Shown here: piece by piece, positions 1 through 10,367 of the stretch
Numbering within the stretch: position 1 is the stretch's first letter
Layout of the letters: each line of letters starts with the position of its first letter
From: CAVZOY01 sp963777095
GTDB taxonomy: Bacteria; Actinomycetota; Actinomycetes; Mycobacteriales; Geodermatophilaceae
Direction: 5' to 3'
Length of the DNA: 64,000 bases
NCBI GenBank assembly: GCA_963777095.1
Contig: CAVZOY010000006.1
Span: 124,001 to 188,000 of the forward strand
Notes under the pieces: generated by a model
The model's database searches: none
The model's input: only the letters and a program-made list of their open reading frames with translations
Told to the model about the DNA's origin: nothing
Position numbers and translations under genes: made by a program

Positions 1-1
1 C

Positions 2-874
2 GAGCTCTCGCCCAAGGCCGTCCGGCGGCTGGGGGCCACCGCCCTGCGCCGGGTGTTCGCGAAGCTCGAGTCGACCGGCCGCGGCGAGCACGACGTGGCC
101 GACGCCGGTGCGGCGGGCGAGCTCACCGGCAGCTCGCGGGAGTGGCAGTTCGGCGACGAGCAGCCGCTGGACGTCGTCCGCACGGTGAAGAACGCCGTCC
201 TGCGGACGGCGCACGAGCCCCGGGCCGAGGGCCAGCGCAAGGTCCGCATCGCCGTCGACGACTTCGAGGTCGTCGAGACCGAGCGGCGCACCGGCGCGGC
301 CGTCGCGCTGCTGGTCGACCTGTCGTACTCGATGGCGCTGCGCGGCACGTGGGGCGCGGCCAAGTCGACGGCGATGGCGCTGCACTCGCTGGTGACGACG
401 CGGTTCCCGCAGGACTCGATCCAGATCATCGGGTTCTCGTCCACCGCTCAGGTGCTGCGCCCGGAGACGCTGGCCGAGCTGTCGGTGGACACGCTGCAGG
501 GCACCAATCTGCAGCACGGCCTGATGCTCGCCCGGCGGTTCCTGAACCATCACCGGGACGCCGAGCCGGTCGTGCTCGTGGTCACCGACGGCGAGCCCAC
601 CGCGCACCTGGAGGACGACGGGACGCCGTTCTTCTGCTGGCCGCCGATGCCCGAGACGATCGCGCGCACCGTCGCCGAGGTCGAGCGCGTAGCCCGCGGC
701 GGGGCGACGATCAACGTCTTCGCCCTCGACCCCGACCCGGGGCTCGTGCACTTCGTGCACGACATCGCCAAGCGGGCCGGCGGGCGGGTGTTCGAGCCGG
801 ACACCGAGCGCCTCGGCGAGTACGTCGTCGCCGACTACCTGCGCGCGAGGCGAGGCGGCCGCCGAGCCCGTTGA
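2..874 (+). CDS. VWA (von Willebrand factor A) domain protein, 3' part
   Basis: The gene enters from the left edge, so the N terminus is missing; 290 residues are visible. It contains a VWA/MIDAS metal-binding domain: the DxSxS motif reads DLSYS near base 317, the MIDAS threonine lies in GTNLQHG near base 500, and the third metal-ligand loop is VTDGEPT near base 590. Upstream residues (LSPKAVRRLGATALRR) are typical of the linker of actinobacterial VWA proteins that often sit beside a magnesium-chelatase-like AAA ATPase, but that partner would lie outside the window. No signal peptide or membrane segment is visible. A chaperone-like or metal-insertion role is inferred from the family only. It converges on the DUF2252 gene with only a few bases between the stops. 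Confidence 0.85.
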   Translation, partial: ELSPKAVRRLGATALRRVFAKLESTGRGEHDVADAGAAGELTGSSREWQFGDEQPLDVVRTVKNAVLRTAHEPRAEGQRKVRIAVDDFEVVETERRTGAAVALLVDLSYSMALRGTWGAAKSTAMALHSLVTTRFPQDSIQIIGFSSTAQVLRPETLAELSVDTLQGTNLQHGLMLARRFLNHHRDAEPVVLVVTDGEPTAHLEDDGTPFFCWPPMPETIARTVAEVERVARGGATINVFALDPDPGLVHFVHDIAKRAGGRVFEPDTERLGEYVVADYLRARRGGRRAR

Positions 875-878
875 GGAA

Positions 879-2232
879 TCAGGTCGAGGCGATCCCCGGG
901 ATCCGCCCGTCGCGGAAGGCCTCGACGAACAGCCGGTGGTCCTCCTGCGTCCGCGCCGGCGTACGCGTGCGCGAAGTCGACGAGGTCGGCCACGAACTCG
1001 TCGCGGCGGTCCCCGATCATCGTGGTGATCGCGTCCTCCATCTGGAACGGCACGAGGGTGTGGTCGCTGTCGGCGTCCCCGACGCAGTGCAGCTTCGCGG
1101 TCGCCCGGCCCAGCTGCTCGAGGACCGGCCGGATCTCGTCGGGCTCGGTGAGGTCCTCCCAGTCGAGGTCCAGCTCGTAGGGCGACAGCTCGGCGACCAG
1201 GAATCCGGTCCCCCGGATGTCGGTGTAGCCGAGGAACTGCGAGGCGTGCGACTGCAGCGCCCGCTGGCTGGTCGCCGTCCGGTGGCCCTCGTGCTCGAAG
1301 TACTCCCGGATCTCCGGGTCGGTGACGATCCGGCTGGGCGCCGCCACGCTGCCCTGCTTGATCGACAGGATGACGTCGTTCTCCAGCGCCTGGTCGTAGC
1401 CCTCGAGCAGCACGTTGTAGGCGGGCAGACCGGCGCTGCCGATGCCGAAGCCGCCGGTGCCGATCAGGTCCTTGACGTCGTAGGCGACCTCGCGCCGCCA
1501 CGGCCGTGGCGGCAGGGTCGCCTTGTACCGCTCCAGCGCGGCCAGCACCTCGTCGCGCTCGTCGTCGTCCAGCCGCCGGTTGCGGGAGCGGTCGGCGAAG
1601 CGGCGCTCGTAGCGCTCGACGACGGTCATCCGGTCCAGCAGCTCCAGCCGGGTGCGCCGGGCCGTCTCCTGGATGAGCTCGTGCACCGCGCCCTCGGTGT
1701 TGTGCACGGTGAGCGCGAAGTCGCGGTCGGCGTCCGAGCGGGTGAACGCCTCGACCTGGTCGAGCCACGCGTGCAGGTAGACGCCGATCAGCTCGGCGAT
1801 GACCTCGTCGGAGAACGCCTTGCGCCACGACATGAGCGCGAAGCTGGCGGCGAACCGGCGCAGGTCCCAGCTGACGTGCCCGAGGTAGGCCTCGTCGAAG
1901 TCGTTGACGTCGAAGACGATCCGCCCGGTGGAGTCCATGTACGTGCCGAAGTTCTCGGCGTGCAGGTCACCGTGGATCCACACGCGCGACGTCCGCTCGT
2001 CGCTCCACGGATCCTCCATCGTCGTCATGTCGGCGTAGAACAGGCAGGCGCTGCCGCGGTAGAACGCGAACGGGTCGGCCGCCATCTTGCGGAACTTGGT
2101 GCGGAAGGCGTCGGCGTCGGCCGCCATGAGGTCGGAGAACGCGTCGACGAGCACCTCGACGATGTGCTCGGAGCGCCCGTCCGACCGGGTGGTCTGCGTC
2201 ACACCTGCGGGGGATTCGGCCACGGTTCGCAC
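879..2232 (-). CDS. DUF2252 family protein
   Basis: A protein of about 450 residues matching the DUF2252 family, a widespread actinobacterial group of unknown role with kinase-like motifs: HGDLHAENFG near residue 90 and FDVNDFDEA near residue 107 resemble the catalytic loop and metal-binding Asp of aminoglycoside-phosphotransferase-like folds. Near base 957 the frame breaks; removing one base restores the expected family C terminus (...EDHRLFVEAFRDGRIPG) and a stop at 879, giving a 4-base gap to the convergent VWA gene. As read, the frame runs on to 835 with an unrelated tail. The GTG start at 2232 is the most upstream one; a later GTG (VAESPAG) is possible. No transmembrane segments. The function is not established. 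Confidence 0.85.
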
Positions 2233-2324
2233 CGTACGTGGCCGATAACGTCAGTGGTACGCGTGATCATGCCGGGAGGCGGAACGGGCGTGCTCTACGT
2301 TCGGGGGGACGGGAGGAGGACGCG

Positions 2325-3354
2325 GTGACGCGAGCGACGACGGCGAAGAACCTGCTCACCGGAGCTGCGTTCGGCGGCGGGGCCGGTCTGGCCGGCGCGG
2401 CCTTCGTCGCGCTGCTGAAGCAGGAGGCGCGCACCGCGCGGCGCGCCATCGAGGGCCGCGGCGTCACCCAGGACCCGCCGTCGGGCGACGGCGTCTACGG
2501 GCACCAGCGGCACCGCCGCGGTCGCCCGCTCGTCCTGGCCATGCTCGGCGACTCCAGCGCCGTCGGACTCGGCGTCGACCGCGCCGCCGAGACCCCCGGC
2601 GTGCTGCTCGCCGCCGCCCTCGCCGAGCTGGCGGACCGGCCGATCCGGCTGGTGCGGCTCGCGGTCTCCGGTTGCGTGTCCAGCCGTCTCGAGGAGCAGG
2701 TCGACAAGGCGCTGCTCGAGCACCCCGACGTCACCGTGATCATGATCGGCGCCAACGACGTCACGAGCCGGGCCCGCCCGGCGGACTCCGTGCGCCACCT
2801 CGCGGACGGCGTCCGCCGGCTGGTCGAGGCGGGCTCCGAGGTGGTCGTCGGCACCTGTCCCGACCTCGGCACGATCCGGCCGATCGCGCAGCCGCTGCGC
2901 ACCTTCGCCCGCCGCTGGAGCCGGCAGCTGGCCGCCGCCCAGACGATCGCGGTCGTCGAGGCCGGGGGGCGCACCGTGTCGCTCGGCTCGGTCCTCGGCC
3001 CGTCGTTCGCCACCGACCACGGCCTGTTCAGCGTCGACGAGTTCCACCCCAGCGCCGCCGGCTACGCCGTCGGCCGCCGCCGTGCTGCTGCCGTCGGTCG
3101 CCGACGCCCTGGGCGTGTGGCCGGCGTCGGCCGACCGAGGACTGCGGGCCGGACGGCGCGAGGTGGTCCGCCCGGTCGCGACCGCGGCCGCCCGCGCGGC
3201 CGCCCGCACCGGCACGGAGGTCCGCCCCACGGAGGTCTCCGGTTCGGACACCGGGCCCTGGGGTCCGTGGGCCCGGCTGCTGCGCCGCCGGCCGTCGGAG
3301 ATCCCGACTCCGGAGGAAGCAGAGGAGGCGGCGGAGGAGCCGGTCGCGGGCTGA
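2325..3354 (+). CDS. SGNH/GDSL-type hydrolase (esterase/lipase-like)
   Basis: A protein of about 342 residues starting at GTG 2325 behind a good Shine-Dalgarno (gggaggagg). It starts with a hydrophobic stretch rich in Gly/Ala (about residues 10-30) that may anchor or export it. The SGNH blocks are clear: block I LAMLGDSSAVGLG with the nucleophile Ser, block III GANDVT, and block V DEFHPS with the catalytic Asp and His. Actinobacterial relatives are annotated as GDSL-type lipases or acetylhydrolases; the substrate is unknown. Around base 3073, right after the DEFHPSAAGYAV block, one surplus base shifts the frame; without it the protein continues through VLLPSVADALGVWPASA to the stop at 3354. 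It diverges from the DUF2252 gene and reads toward the thiolase. Confidence 0.87.
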
Positions 3355-3414
3355 GCGCTCCGTACCGCGGGGTAGCTTCGGGGTCAGCCCGAGTCGCTCG
3401 CCGTGGAGGACCGC

Positions 3415-4635
<1,221 letters not shown>

Positions 4636-4742
4636 TCGGAGCCACTCGCGCCGCGTCGTCGTCGGCAGGGCATGGCGATGGTTCTCGAGGCCCGCCTGAT
4701 CGAGTAGCGACGCCGGTCGTCTCGGCAGCATGGCGAGGCTGA

Positions 4743-5117
4743 GCGCACTTCGACGTCGGTCGTAAGCTGAGCCGTCAGTGGCCCCGCGAGCGCCGGGTCC
4801 GGTACGAGTGGATGGACGGCGGCGGGTTCCTCGTGCAGCACGTGGACCTGCGCTCGGCCGGGGAGCGGACGCGCGGTGTGGAGTACATCGGCTACGACCA
4901 GGACATCGGCGAGCTGCGGTCGCACCTCTTCGGTTCCGGAGGAGAGATCCTCGAGTACACCTACCGGATCGACGGCGACGTCCTCACCATCTGGTTCGGC
5001 GGTGCGGACTCCCCGGCCCGCTTCCAGGGGCGGTTCAGCCCCGACGGCACCACCAACGACGGCGCCTGGGAATGGCCCGGCGGCGGCTATGCGTCGACGA
5101 TGACCCGTTCCGCGTGA
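4743..5117 (+). CDS. Small conserved hypothetical protein, possibly truncated
   Basis: The open frame runs from 4743; the first ATG is at 4812, giving 101 residues. The visible sequence (EWMDGGGFLVQHVD, VEYIGYDQDIGELRSHLF, YTYRIDGDVLTIWFGG) resembles the C-terminal two thirds of actinobacterial beta-barrel hypothetical proteins of about 140-160 residues. The residues before ATG 4812 (RRVRYEW) already fit the family, so the first 40-50 residues appear to be missing and no good ribosome binding site is seen. It is either an N-terminally truncated remnant or a gene with an altered start, lying just downstream of the tandem repeat. It converges on the Bax-1-like gene across a strong hairpin. No function can be assigned. 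Confidence 0.5.
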   Translation, partial: AHFDVGRKLSRQWPRERRVRYEWMDGGGFLVQHVDLRSAGERTRGVEYIGYDQDIGELRSHLFGSGGEILEYTYRIDGDVLTIWFGGADSPARFQGRFSPDGTTNDGAWEWPGGGYASTMTRSA

Positions 5118-5134
5118 CGCCTCCCCCGACATGA

Positions 5135-5170
5135 CAGTGGCCCGGCCCCCTCGCGGGGACCGGGCCACTG
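5135..5170. terminator. Bidirectional hairpin terminator
   Basis: Near-perfect inverted repeat: cagtggcccgg pairs with ccgggccactg, with further G-C pairs inside (ccccc/ggggg) around a short loop. It sits between two convergent genes ending at 5117 and 5189. On the plus strand it is followed by ttctgt, a weak U-tract. Confidence 0.75.
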
Positions 5171-5188
5171 TTCTGTGATGTCGTCAGC

Positions 5189-6007
5189 TCACTCGCGGAA
5201 GTAGCTGAGCAGCCGGAGGATCTCGAGGTACAGCCAGACGACCGTGACGAGCAGGCCGAAGGCGATGTACCAGGCGAACTTCGCCGGGGCGCCGCGGCGG
5301 ATCGCCTCGTCGGCCATGTCGAAGTCGAGCAGCAGGCTGAACGCCGCCACACCGATCACGACCAGGCTGAAGATGATGCCGAGCGGGCCGCCCTCGCGGA
5401 GGCCAGTCTCGAAGCCGAAGAGACCGGCGACGAGGTTGAACAGCACCAACACCAGGACGCCGACCATCGCGCCGATGATCCAGCGGGTGAGCTTCGGCGT
5501 GACCTTGATGGCGCCGGTCTTGTAGACGATCAGCATGCCGGCGAAGACGCCGAACGTGCCGACGAGCGCCTGCGTGACGATGCCGCTGTACTGGGCCTCG
5601 AAGAGCTCGCTGATCGCGCCGAGGGCGACGCCGTAGAGCGCGGCGTAGGACAGGGTCGCGATCGGGTTGGCGATCTGCTTGAAGGCGATCACCAGGCCCA
5701 GGACGAGCGCGATCAGCACCGCCGGCAGGGCCAGGCCCGCGCCGGAGAAGCCGGGCAGCGCCCAGGTGAGCGCCGCCGTCGTGACCATGACGAGGAACGA
5801 CAGCCCCGTCTTGGTGACGACGTCGTCCATCGTCATGTACTGCGTCGTCGCCGGCGCGTACGGCGACGGGGCGGCGTACGGGTCCTGGGGCGGAGCGCCG
5901 TACGGCGACGGGGCGCCGTACTGCGGCGCGCCGTAGCCGGGGGACTGCTGTCCCCCGTTGGTGGCGTTCGCGAAGCCCCGGCCGAACACCGGATTGCTGC
6001 TGGGCAT
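5189..6007 (-). CDS. Bax inhibitor-1/YccA family membrane protein
   Basis: 272 residues. A Gly/Pro/Tyr-rich soluble N terminus (about residues 1-57 with repeated YGAP motifs) is followed by seven hydrophobic segments from about residue 65 to the C terminus, ending ...EILRLLSYFRE. This matches the actinobacterial Bax1-I (DUF4870-independent, YccA-like) family of inner-membrane proteins; members elsewhere are implicated in calcium leak or stress, but the bacterial role is not settled. Two ATGs lie 6 bases apart; the second (6007) is chosen because GAGGAG then stands 6 bases upstream, while it would abut the first (6013). The charged C-terminal region and the conserved Asp (DFDMADEA) near residue 235 are present. 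The gene is monocistronic between a terminator and the DinB gene. Confidence 0.85.
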   Translation of the reverse strand: MPSSNPVFGRGFANATNGGQQSPGYGAPQYGAPSPYGAPPQDPYAAPSPYAPATTQYMTMDDVVTKTGLSFLVMVTTAALTWALPGFSGAGLALPAVLIALVLGLVIAFKQIANPIATLSYAALYGVALGAISELFEAQYSGIVTQALVGTFGVFAGMLIVYKTGAIKVTPKLTRWIIGAMVGVLVLVLFNLVAGLFGFETGLREGGPLGIIFSLVVIGVAAFSLLLDFDMADEAIRRGAPAKFAWYIAFGLLVTVVWLYLEILRLLSYFRE

Positions 6008-6136
6008 CGTCATCTCCTCGAGGTGACCGTCGGTCCGTGGAGGACACGGTGGTGCACTCCACTCGGTCTGGTCAACGTCCCAGGCTCTCAGGACGTTCCG
6101 GCGTGTCGCGGTTCACCCCGACGGGTTGACCCCTCG

Positions 6137-6721
6137 TCATCCGCCGACGGACCAGGAGCCCGAAACCGGGCGCCAGCCGGCCGGCGGGTCCTCCCCGACC
6201 AGGCCGTCCACCGACTCGCGCAGCAGGTCGGCGTGCCCGGTGTGCCGCCCGTACTCCTCGATGAGGTCGCAGACGAGCCGGCGGAGATTGGCGTGGCGAC
6301 CGGCCTCGTCGGAGACGTGGACCGAGTGGTCGAGCCCGCCGTGCGCCAGCGCGCCGGCGAACCGCCGGCGGGAGCGCGCGGTGGCGCCGTCCCAGAGGTC
6401 GTAGAGCTGCTCCGGACTGTCCGCGGCGGCCGAGGTGAACTCCCAGTCGTCGTCGTTCTCCCAGGCCGCGCCGTCCCAGGGCGCCCCCAGCGGCTCGCCG
6501 TGCAACTTGGTGGTCGTGATGACGTCCTCGACGACGGCCAGGTGCTTGAGCAGACCGCCGAGGGTCAATGACGAGGTGCCCACGGTCGTGCCAAGGCCCG
6601 CTGCGTCGAGACCGTCGGCCTTCCAGCGGAACGTCGCGCGCAGTCGCTCCAGCGCGCCGAACAACTGCTCGGCCTCGGTGCCCGCCAGCGGCGGCTCCCA
6701 CGGGGTGTCGTCGTCGCTCAT
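6137..6721 (-). CDS. DinB/DUF664-like protein
   Basis: 194 residues from the ATG at 6721; a GTG three codons upstream is an alternative and no clear ribosome binding site settles the choice. The sequence fits the DinB/DUF664 four-helix-bundle superfamily: a His in LLKHLAVVEDV near residue 60, and the C-terminal metal-ligand pattern LIEEYGRHTGHADLLRE near residues 155-171 with the HxxxH arrangement typical of mycothiol-dependent enzymes. Some members are mycothiol S-transferases or detoxification enzymes; the substrate here is unknown. It lies immediately downstream of a tRNA gene on the same strand. Confidence 0.82.
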   Translation of the reverse strand: MSDDDTPWEPPLAGTEAEQLFGALERLRATFRWKADGLDAAGLGTTVGTSSLTLGGLLKHLAVVEDVITTTKLHGEPLGAPWDGAAWENDDDWEFTSAAADSPEQLYDLWDGATARSRRRFAGALAHGGLDHSVHVSDEAGRHANLRRLVCDLIEEYGRHTGHADLLRESVDGLVGEDPPAGWRPVSGSWSVGG

Positions 6722-6743
6722 CTGCTGCACCGTAGTTGGGCCG

Positions 6744-6817
6744 TGCCCCCGGTCGGTTTCGAACCGACACTGGAACCCTTTTAAGGGGCCTGCCTCTGCC
6801 AGTTGGGCTACGGGGGC
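6744..6817 (-). tRNA. tRNA with UAA anticodon (nominal tRNA-Leu), short variable loop
   Basis: 74 bases. The acceptor stem GCCCCCG/CGGGGGC pairs perfectly with discriminator A. The T arm is GTCGG-TTCGAAA-CCGAC. The anticodon arm GGCCC-CTTAAAA-GGGTT puts TAA at positions 34-36, which reads the leucine codon UUA. The 3' CCA is not encoded (the next bases are cgg). Bacterial leucine tRNAs normally have a long variable arm; here only about five bases separate the anticodon and T stems, a class I shape. The isotype call is therefore nominal. Confidence 0.8.
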
Positions 6818-6849
6818 GCGGCCAGAACGCTAACGCCCGAGCCGCCGGT

Positions 6850-8244
6850 TCAGGCGCTGGCTGCCTCGTCGGCCGGCGTGGTGGGAGCAGGAGCCGGTGG
6901 CGGCAGCTGCCCTGGCCGGCCGGTGTTGGCGGCGAAGACGAACTCCCGGCGCGGGTCCTGCAGCTGCCCGAGCGAGATGACCTCGCGGCGGAACAGCAGC
7001 GCCATCGTCCAGTCGCCCACCACCCGAGCCTTGCGGTTGAAGGTGGGCACCCGGCTGACGTGGTAGCTGCGGTGCATGAACCAGGCCGGGAAGCCCTTCA
7101 CCTTGACGCCGTAGACCTGCGCGACGCCCTTGTACAGGCCGAGGCTGGCGACCGAGCCGACGTACGCGTGCCGGTACGGGACCGGCTCCTCGCCGTTCAG
7201 GACCAGAACGATGTTGTCGGCCAGCCGCTTGGCCGCCCGCACCGCGTGCTGGGCGTTCGGCGCCGTCATCACGCCGGGCTCGTCCTTGGTCAGGTCGGGG
7301 ACGGCGGCCAGGTCGCCGGCGGCCCACGCGTCGTCCAGACCCCGGATCTGCAGCGTCGCCTCGCACTGCACCCGGCCGCGCTCGTCCTGCGGCAGGTCGG
7401 TCCGGGCCAGCATCGGGTTGGGCTTGGTGCCCGCCGTCCAGACCAGGGTGTCGCTGGCGAACTCCTCGCCGTCGCTCAGCCGCACGAGGCAGGAGTCGGA
7501 GACCGACTCCAGCCGGGTGTTGAGCTTGATCTCCATGCCGCGGGCGGTGAGCTGCTTGACCGTCCACGCGGCCATGTCGAGGTCGACCTCGGGCAGGATC
7601 CGACCGGCCGCCTCGACCAGGAGCCAGCGCATGTCGGATTTCGACAGCCGCGGGTAGTAGCGCTCGATCGCGTACCGGGCCATGTCCTCGAGCTCGGCGA
7701 AGGCCTCCACGCCGGCGTAGCCGCCCCCGACGAAGGTGAAGGTCAGCGCCCGCTTGCGCACCGCCGGGTCGTCGGTCGAGCTGGCCGCGTCCAGCCGGGC
7801 CAGAACGTGGTTGCGCAGGTAGATCGCCTCGCCGACGTTCTTGAAGCCGATGCCGTGCTCGGCGAGGCCGGGGATCGGCAGCGTGCGGGCGACGGACCCG
7901 GCGGCCATCACGAGGACGTCATAGGAGAGGTCGAACTCCTGGCCCTCCACCGGCGCGATCCGCGCCCGCTTCTCGGCGTGCGTGAGCCCGGTGACCGCCC
8001 CGGTGATCACCCGGCAGTGCCGCAGGGTGCGCCGCAGCGGGACGACGACGTGCCGCGGTTCCACCGAGCCGGCCGCCGCCTCCGGCAGGAACGGCTGGTA
8101 CGTCATGTGCGGCTGCGGGTCGACGACGACGATCTCGGCCCGCCCGCGACTGAGCTTCCGTTGCAGGCGCAGGGCGGTGTAGAGGCCGACGTAGCCGCCG
8201 CCGACGATGAGGATGACCGGACGGTGGCTGACCGGGTTCGCCAT
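6850..8244 (-). CDS. ndh: Type II NADH dehydrogenase (NDH-2), FAD-dependent
   Basis: 464 residues, intact. Two Rossmann dinucleotide folds are visible: ILIVGGGYVGLYTALRL at residues 8-24 for FAD, and FTFVGGGYAGVEAFAEL near residue 165 for NADH. AAGDLAAVPD near residue 300 is the conserved FAD-binding motif, and QHAVRAAKRLADNI near residue 325 fits the quinone-site region. It transfers electrons from NADH to menaquinone without pumping protons, as a peripheral membrane enzyme; the C-terminal region has the amphipathic character expected for membrane association, followed by a Pro/Ala-rich tail. The start at ATG 8244 is supported by the N-terminal FAD motif position. It is transcribed away from the uracil glycosylase with an 11-base gap and could be co-transcribed with it. 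Confidence 0.93.
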   Translation of the reverse strand: MANPVSHRPVILIVGGGYVGLYTALRLQRKLSRGRAEIVVVDPQPHMTYQPFLPEAAAGSVEPRHVVVPLRRTLRHCRVITGAVTGLTHAEKRARIAPVEGQEFDLSYDVLVMAAGSVARTLPIPGLAEHGIGFKNVGEAIYLRNHVLARLDAASSTDDPAVRKRALTFTFVGGGYAGVEAFAELEDMARYAIERYYPRLSKSDMRWLLVEAAGRILPEVDLDMAAWTVKQLTARGMEIKLNTRLESVSDSCLVRLSDGEEFASDTLVWTAGTKPNPMLARTDLPQDERGRVQCEATLQIRGLDDAWAAGDLAAVPDLTKDEPGVMTAPNAQHAVRAAKRLADNIVLVLNGEEPVPYRHAYVGSVASLGLYKGVAQVYGVKVKGFPAWFMHRSYHVSRVPTFNRKARVVGDWTMALLFRREVISLGQLQDPRREFVFAANTGRPGQLPPPAPAPTTPADEAASA

Positions 8245-8255
8245 GCCACCGGAGC

Positions 8256-9059
8256 CTAGGGCCGCTGGCTCCCGGGGACAGCCCCCGCCTCCCCGGCGCG
8301 GATGCCGGCGATGGCGCTGGCCCGCGCCAGGACGGCGTCCAGCATCGGCTCGGTGAGTCGTCCGGTGAAGGTGTTCTGCTGGCTGACGTGGTAGCAGCCG
8401 AGCAGGGTCAGCGGACCCCGCGGCCCGGCCAGCTCCACCTCGACGCCGTGCCCGAACGCCGGGCGCGGCCGGGGCAGCACGTATCCCGCCTCGGCGAGCA
8501 CCGGCCACAGGGCCGTCCAACCGAAGCCGCCGAGGACGACGGCCACGCGGAGCCGAGGCAGCAGGGCCAGCTCGCGGGCCAGCCACGGCGAGCAGGTGTC
8601 GCGCTCGGCGGGTGTGGGTGCGTTGGCCGGCGGAGCGCAGCGCACCGAGGCGGCGACCCGGACGTCGGTCAGCTCGAGCCCGTCACCGATGTGCGTGGAG
8701 GTCGGCTGGTTGGCCAGCCCCGCCCGCCACAGCGCGGCGAAGATCCAGTCGCCGCTGCGGTCGCCGGTGAAGACCCGGCCGGTGCGGTTGCCGCCGTGCG
8801 CGGCCGGCGCGAGCCCGACGACGGCGACGTGCGCGTCGGCCGGGCCGAGGCCGGGCACGGGGCGGCCCCAGTAGTCCTGGTCGCGGAAGGACGCCCGCTT
8901 GACCCGGGCGACCTCCTCGCGCCAGGCGACCAGGCGCGGGCAGGCGTAGCAGCCGGAGATGCGGGCGTCGAGGGTCGCGAGATCCGACGTGCTGCGCGCC
9001 GAGCGGACGACGCCGGCCGCCGTCCGGGTGGCAGGGTAGCCGTCGGCGTCGAGGGGCAC
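8256..9059 (-). CDS. udgB: Uracil-DNA glycosylase, family 5 (UdgB type)
   Basis: 267 residues. Key features of UdgB: the active-site region VVGLAPAAHGGNRTGRVFTG near residue 95 and the C-terminal motif LLGCYHVSQQNT near residue 215, where the His is expected. Four cysteines in the pattern CYACPRL near residue 37 and VRCAPP...C near residues 150-165 fit a 4Fe-4S cluster. It should remove uracil, and probably hypoxanthine or ethenocytosine, from GC-rich DNA after deamination. GTG 9059 was chosen because ggag lies just upstream and the conserved domain begins soon after; the same frame stays open far upstream only because it runs across neighbouring genes. It is divergent from the DUF4235 gene. 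Confidence 0.88.
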   Translation of the reverse strand: MPLDADGYPATRTAAGVVRSARSTSDLATLDARISGCYACPRLVAWREEVARVKRASFRDQDYWGRPVPGLGPADAHVAVVGLAPAAHGGNRTGRVFTGDRSGDWIFAALWRAGLANQPTSTHIGDGLELTDVRVAASVRCAPPANAPTPAERDTCSPWLARELALLPRLRVAVVLGGFGWTALWPVLAEAGYVLPRPRPAFGHGVEVELAGPRGPLTLLGCYHVSQQNTFTGRLTEPMLDAVLARASAIAGIRAGEAGAVPGSQRP

Positions 9060-9123
9060 GTGCTCCAGTCCACCATCGTCGCCCCGCAGGACGGCGAGCC
9101 GGTCGGGACGGCAGAATCGCCCC

Positions 9124-9426
9124 GTGGCGAAGAAGCAGAAGGCCCCGCTGTCGTGGAAGCTGCTCGGGGCGGGCTTCGCGCTCCCGGCGGGCATCGCCGT
9201 CCGGAAGCTGGCGGACACCGCCTGGTACGCGGCGCGCGGCAACCCGCCGCCGAAGAACCCGGCCGCACCCGGGACGAGCTGGCCGGAGGCGCTGGCCTGG
9301 GCGGCCGCGTCGGGTGTCGCGGGCGCCGGAGCGCGGCTGGTGGCCGCCCGCGGTGCGGCCGCCACGTACCAGCGCCTGACCGGCAAGCTGCCGCCCGGAC
9401 TCGAGTCGGGCGGTCCTACCCCCTGA
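9124..9426 (+). CDS. DUF4235 small membrane protein
   Basis: 100 residues, starting at GTG 9124. The pattern fits DUF4235: a short basic start (MAKKQKAPLSWKLLGAGFAL), a first hydrophobic segment at about residues 10-26, the conserved core NPPPKNPAAPGTSWPEALAW near residue 40, and a second membrane segment AAASGVAGAGARLVAAR. These two-helix proteins are common in actinobacteria and of unknown function. It diverges from the uracil glycosylase gene, with 64 bases between for a promoter, and its end overlaps the end of ppx by about ten bases in convergent orientation. Confidence 0.85.
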   Translation: MAKKQKAPLSWKLLGAGFALPAGIAVRKLADTAWYAARGNPPPKNPAAPGTSWPEALAWAAASGVAGAGARLVAARGAAATYQRLTGKLPPGLESGGPTP

Positions 9427-10367
9427 CGAGCCGCAGGGCAATCCCGTCGAGGATGTCGTGCTCGCTGACGACGACCTCGTCGAAGCCGAGCTCGTCCATG
9501 GCCACCCGCAGCACCAGCGCACCCGCGCCGATGACGTCGACCCGGCCCGGGTGCATGACGGGCATGGCGGCGCGCCGGGCGCGGGTGGCGGCGAGCAGGT
9601 CGGCGGTCACCTCGCGGACGGCGTCGACGCTGATGCGCGAGCCATGGATGACCTCGGCGTCGTACTCCGGCAGGCGCAGCGCCAGCGCCGCGACGGTGGT
9701 CACCGAGCCGGCCAGCCCCACCATCGTCAGGGCCTCGCGGACCGGGACCTCCGCGGCGACCTCCTCCAACGCGGTCTCGATGTCGCGCACGGTGCGGTGC
9801 ACCTGGGTGGCCGTCGGCGGGTCGTCGTGCAGGTGCCGCTCGGTGAGGCGGACGCAGCCGACGTCGACCGAGTGCACCGCGCGCACCCCGTTCGCGTCGC
9901 CGAGGACGAACTCCGTCGAGCCCCCGCCGATGTCGACGACGAGGAACGGCGGCTTCGGCGGCGGGCTGGCGTGCGCGGCGGCCGCGGCGTCCAGGGAGGC
10001 GGTGGCGCCGAGGAACGAGAGCTCCGCCTCCTCCCGGCCGGTCACCACGTCGGGTGCCCGGCCGAGGGTGGCCAGCACCATCGACTCGAAGTCCTCGCGG
10101 TTGGCCGCGTCGCGGGTGGCGCTGGTGGCCACCATGCGGACGTCGGTCGCGCCCAGGTCGCGGACGGCCTCGGCGTACTCGGCCAAGCACGATCCGGGTG
10201 CGCTCGATCGCCGTCGGCGAGAGCCGCCCGGTCGCGTCGACGCCCTCGCCCAGGCGCACGACCTCCATCCGGCGCAGCACGTCGGTGTGCGCGCCCTCCG
10301 GCGGGACGTCGGCGACCAGCAGGCGGATGGAGTTCGTGCCGCAGTCGACGGCGGCGACGCGGGTCAC
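9416..10367 (-). CDS. ppx: Exopolyphosphatase, Ppx/GppA family
   Basis: About 316 residues. The sugar-kinase/HSP70/actin ATPase motifs are present: VAAVDCGTNSIRLLVADV at the N terminus (phosphate 1), FLVVDIGGGSTEFVLGD near residue 145 (phosphate 2), VGLAGSVTTVAALALRL near residue 215, and DVIGAGALVLRVAMDEL near residue 265. It hydrolyses inorganic polyphosphate or (p)ppGpp-related pentaphosphate. A surplus base near 10185 (gtgcttgg instead of gtgctgg) breaks the frame between ERTRIVL and AEYAEAVRDLGATD. GTG 10367 overlaps the stop of the upstream DUF501 gene (GTGA), so the two are translationally coupled. Last gene of the mfd-to-ppx operon. Confidence 0.9.

Noticed and set aside
142..2328. 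728-residue plus-strand open frame
   Set aside because: It is the shadow of the VWA gene in another frame and of the DUF2252 gene on the other strand; composition is Arg/Ala-rich and no domain is recognisable.
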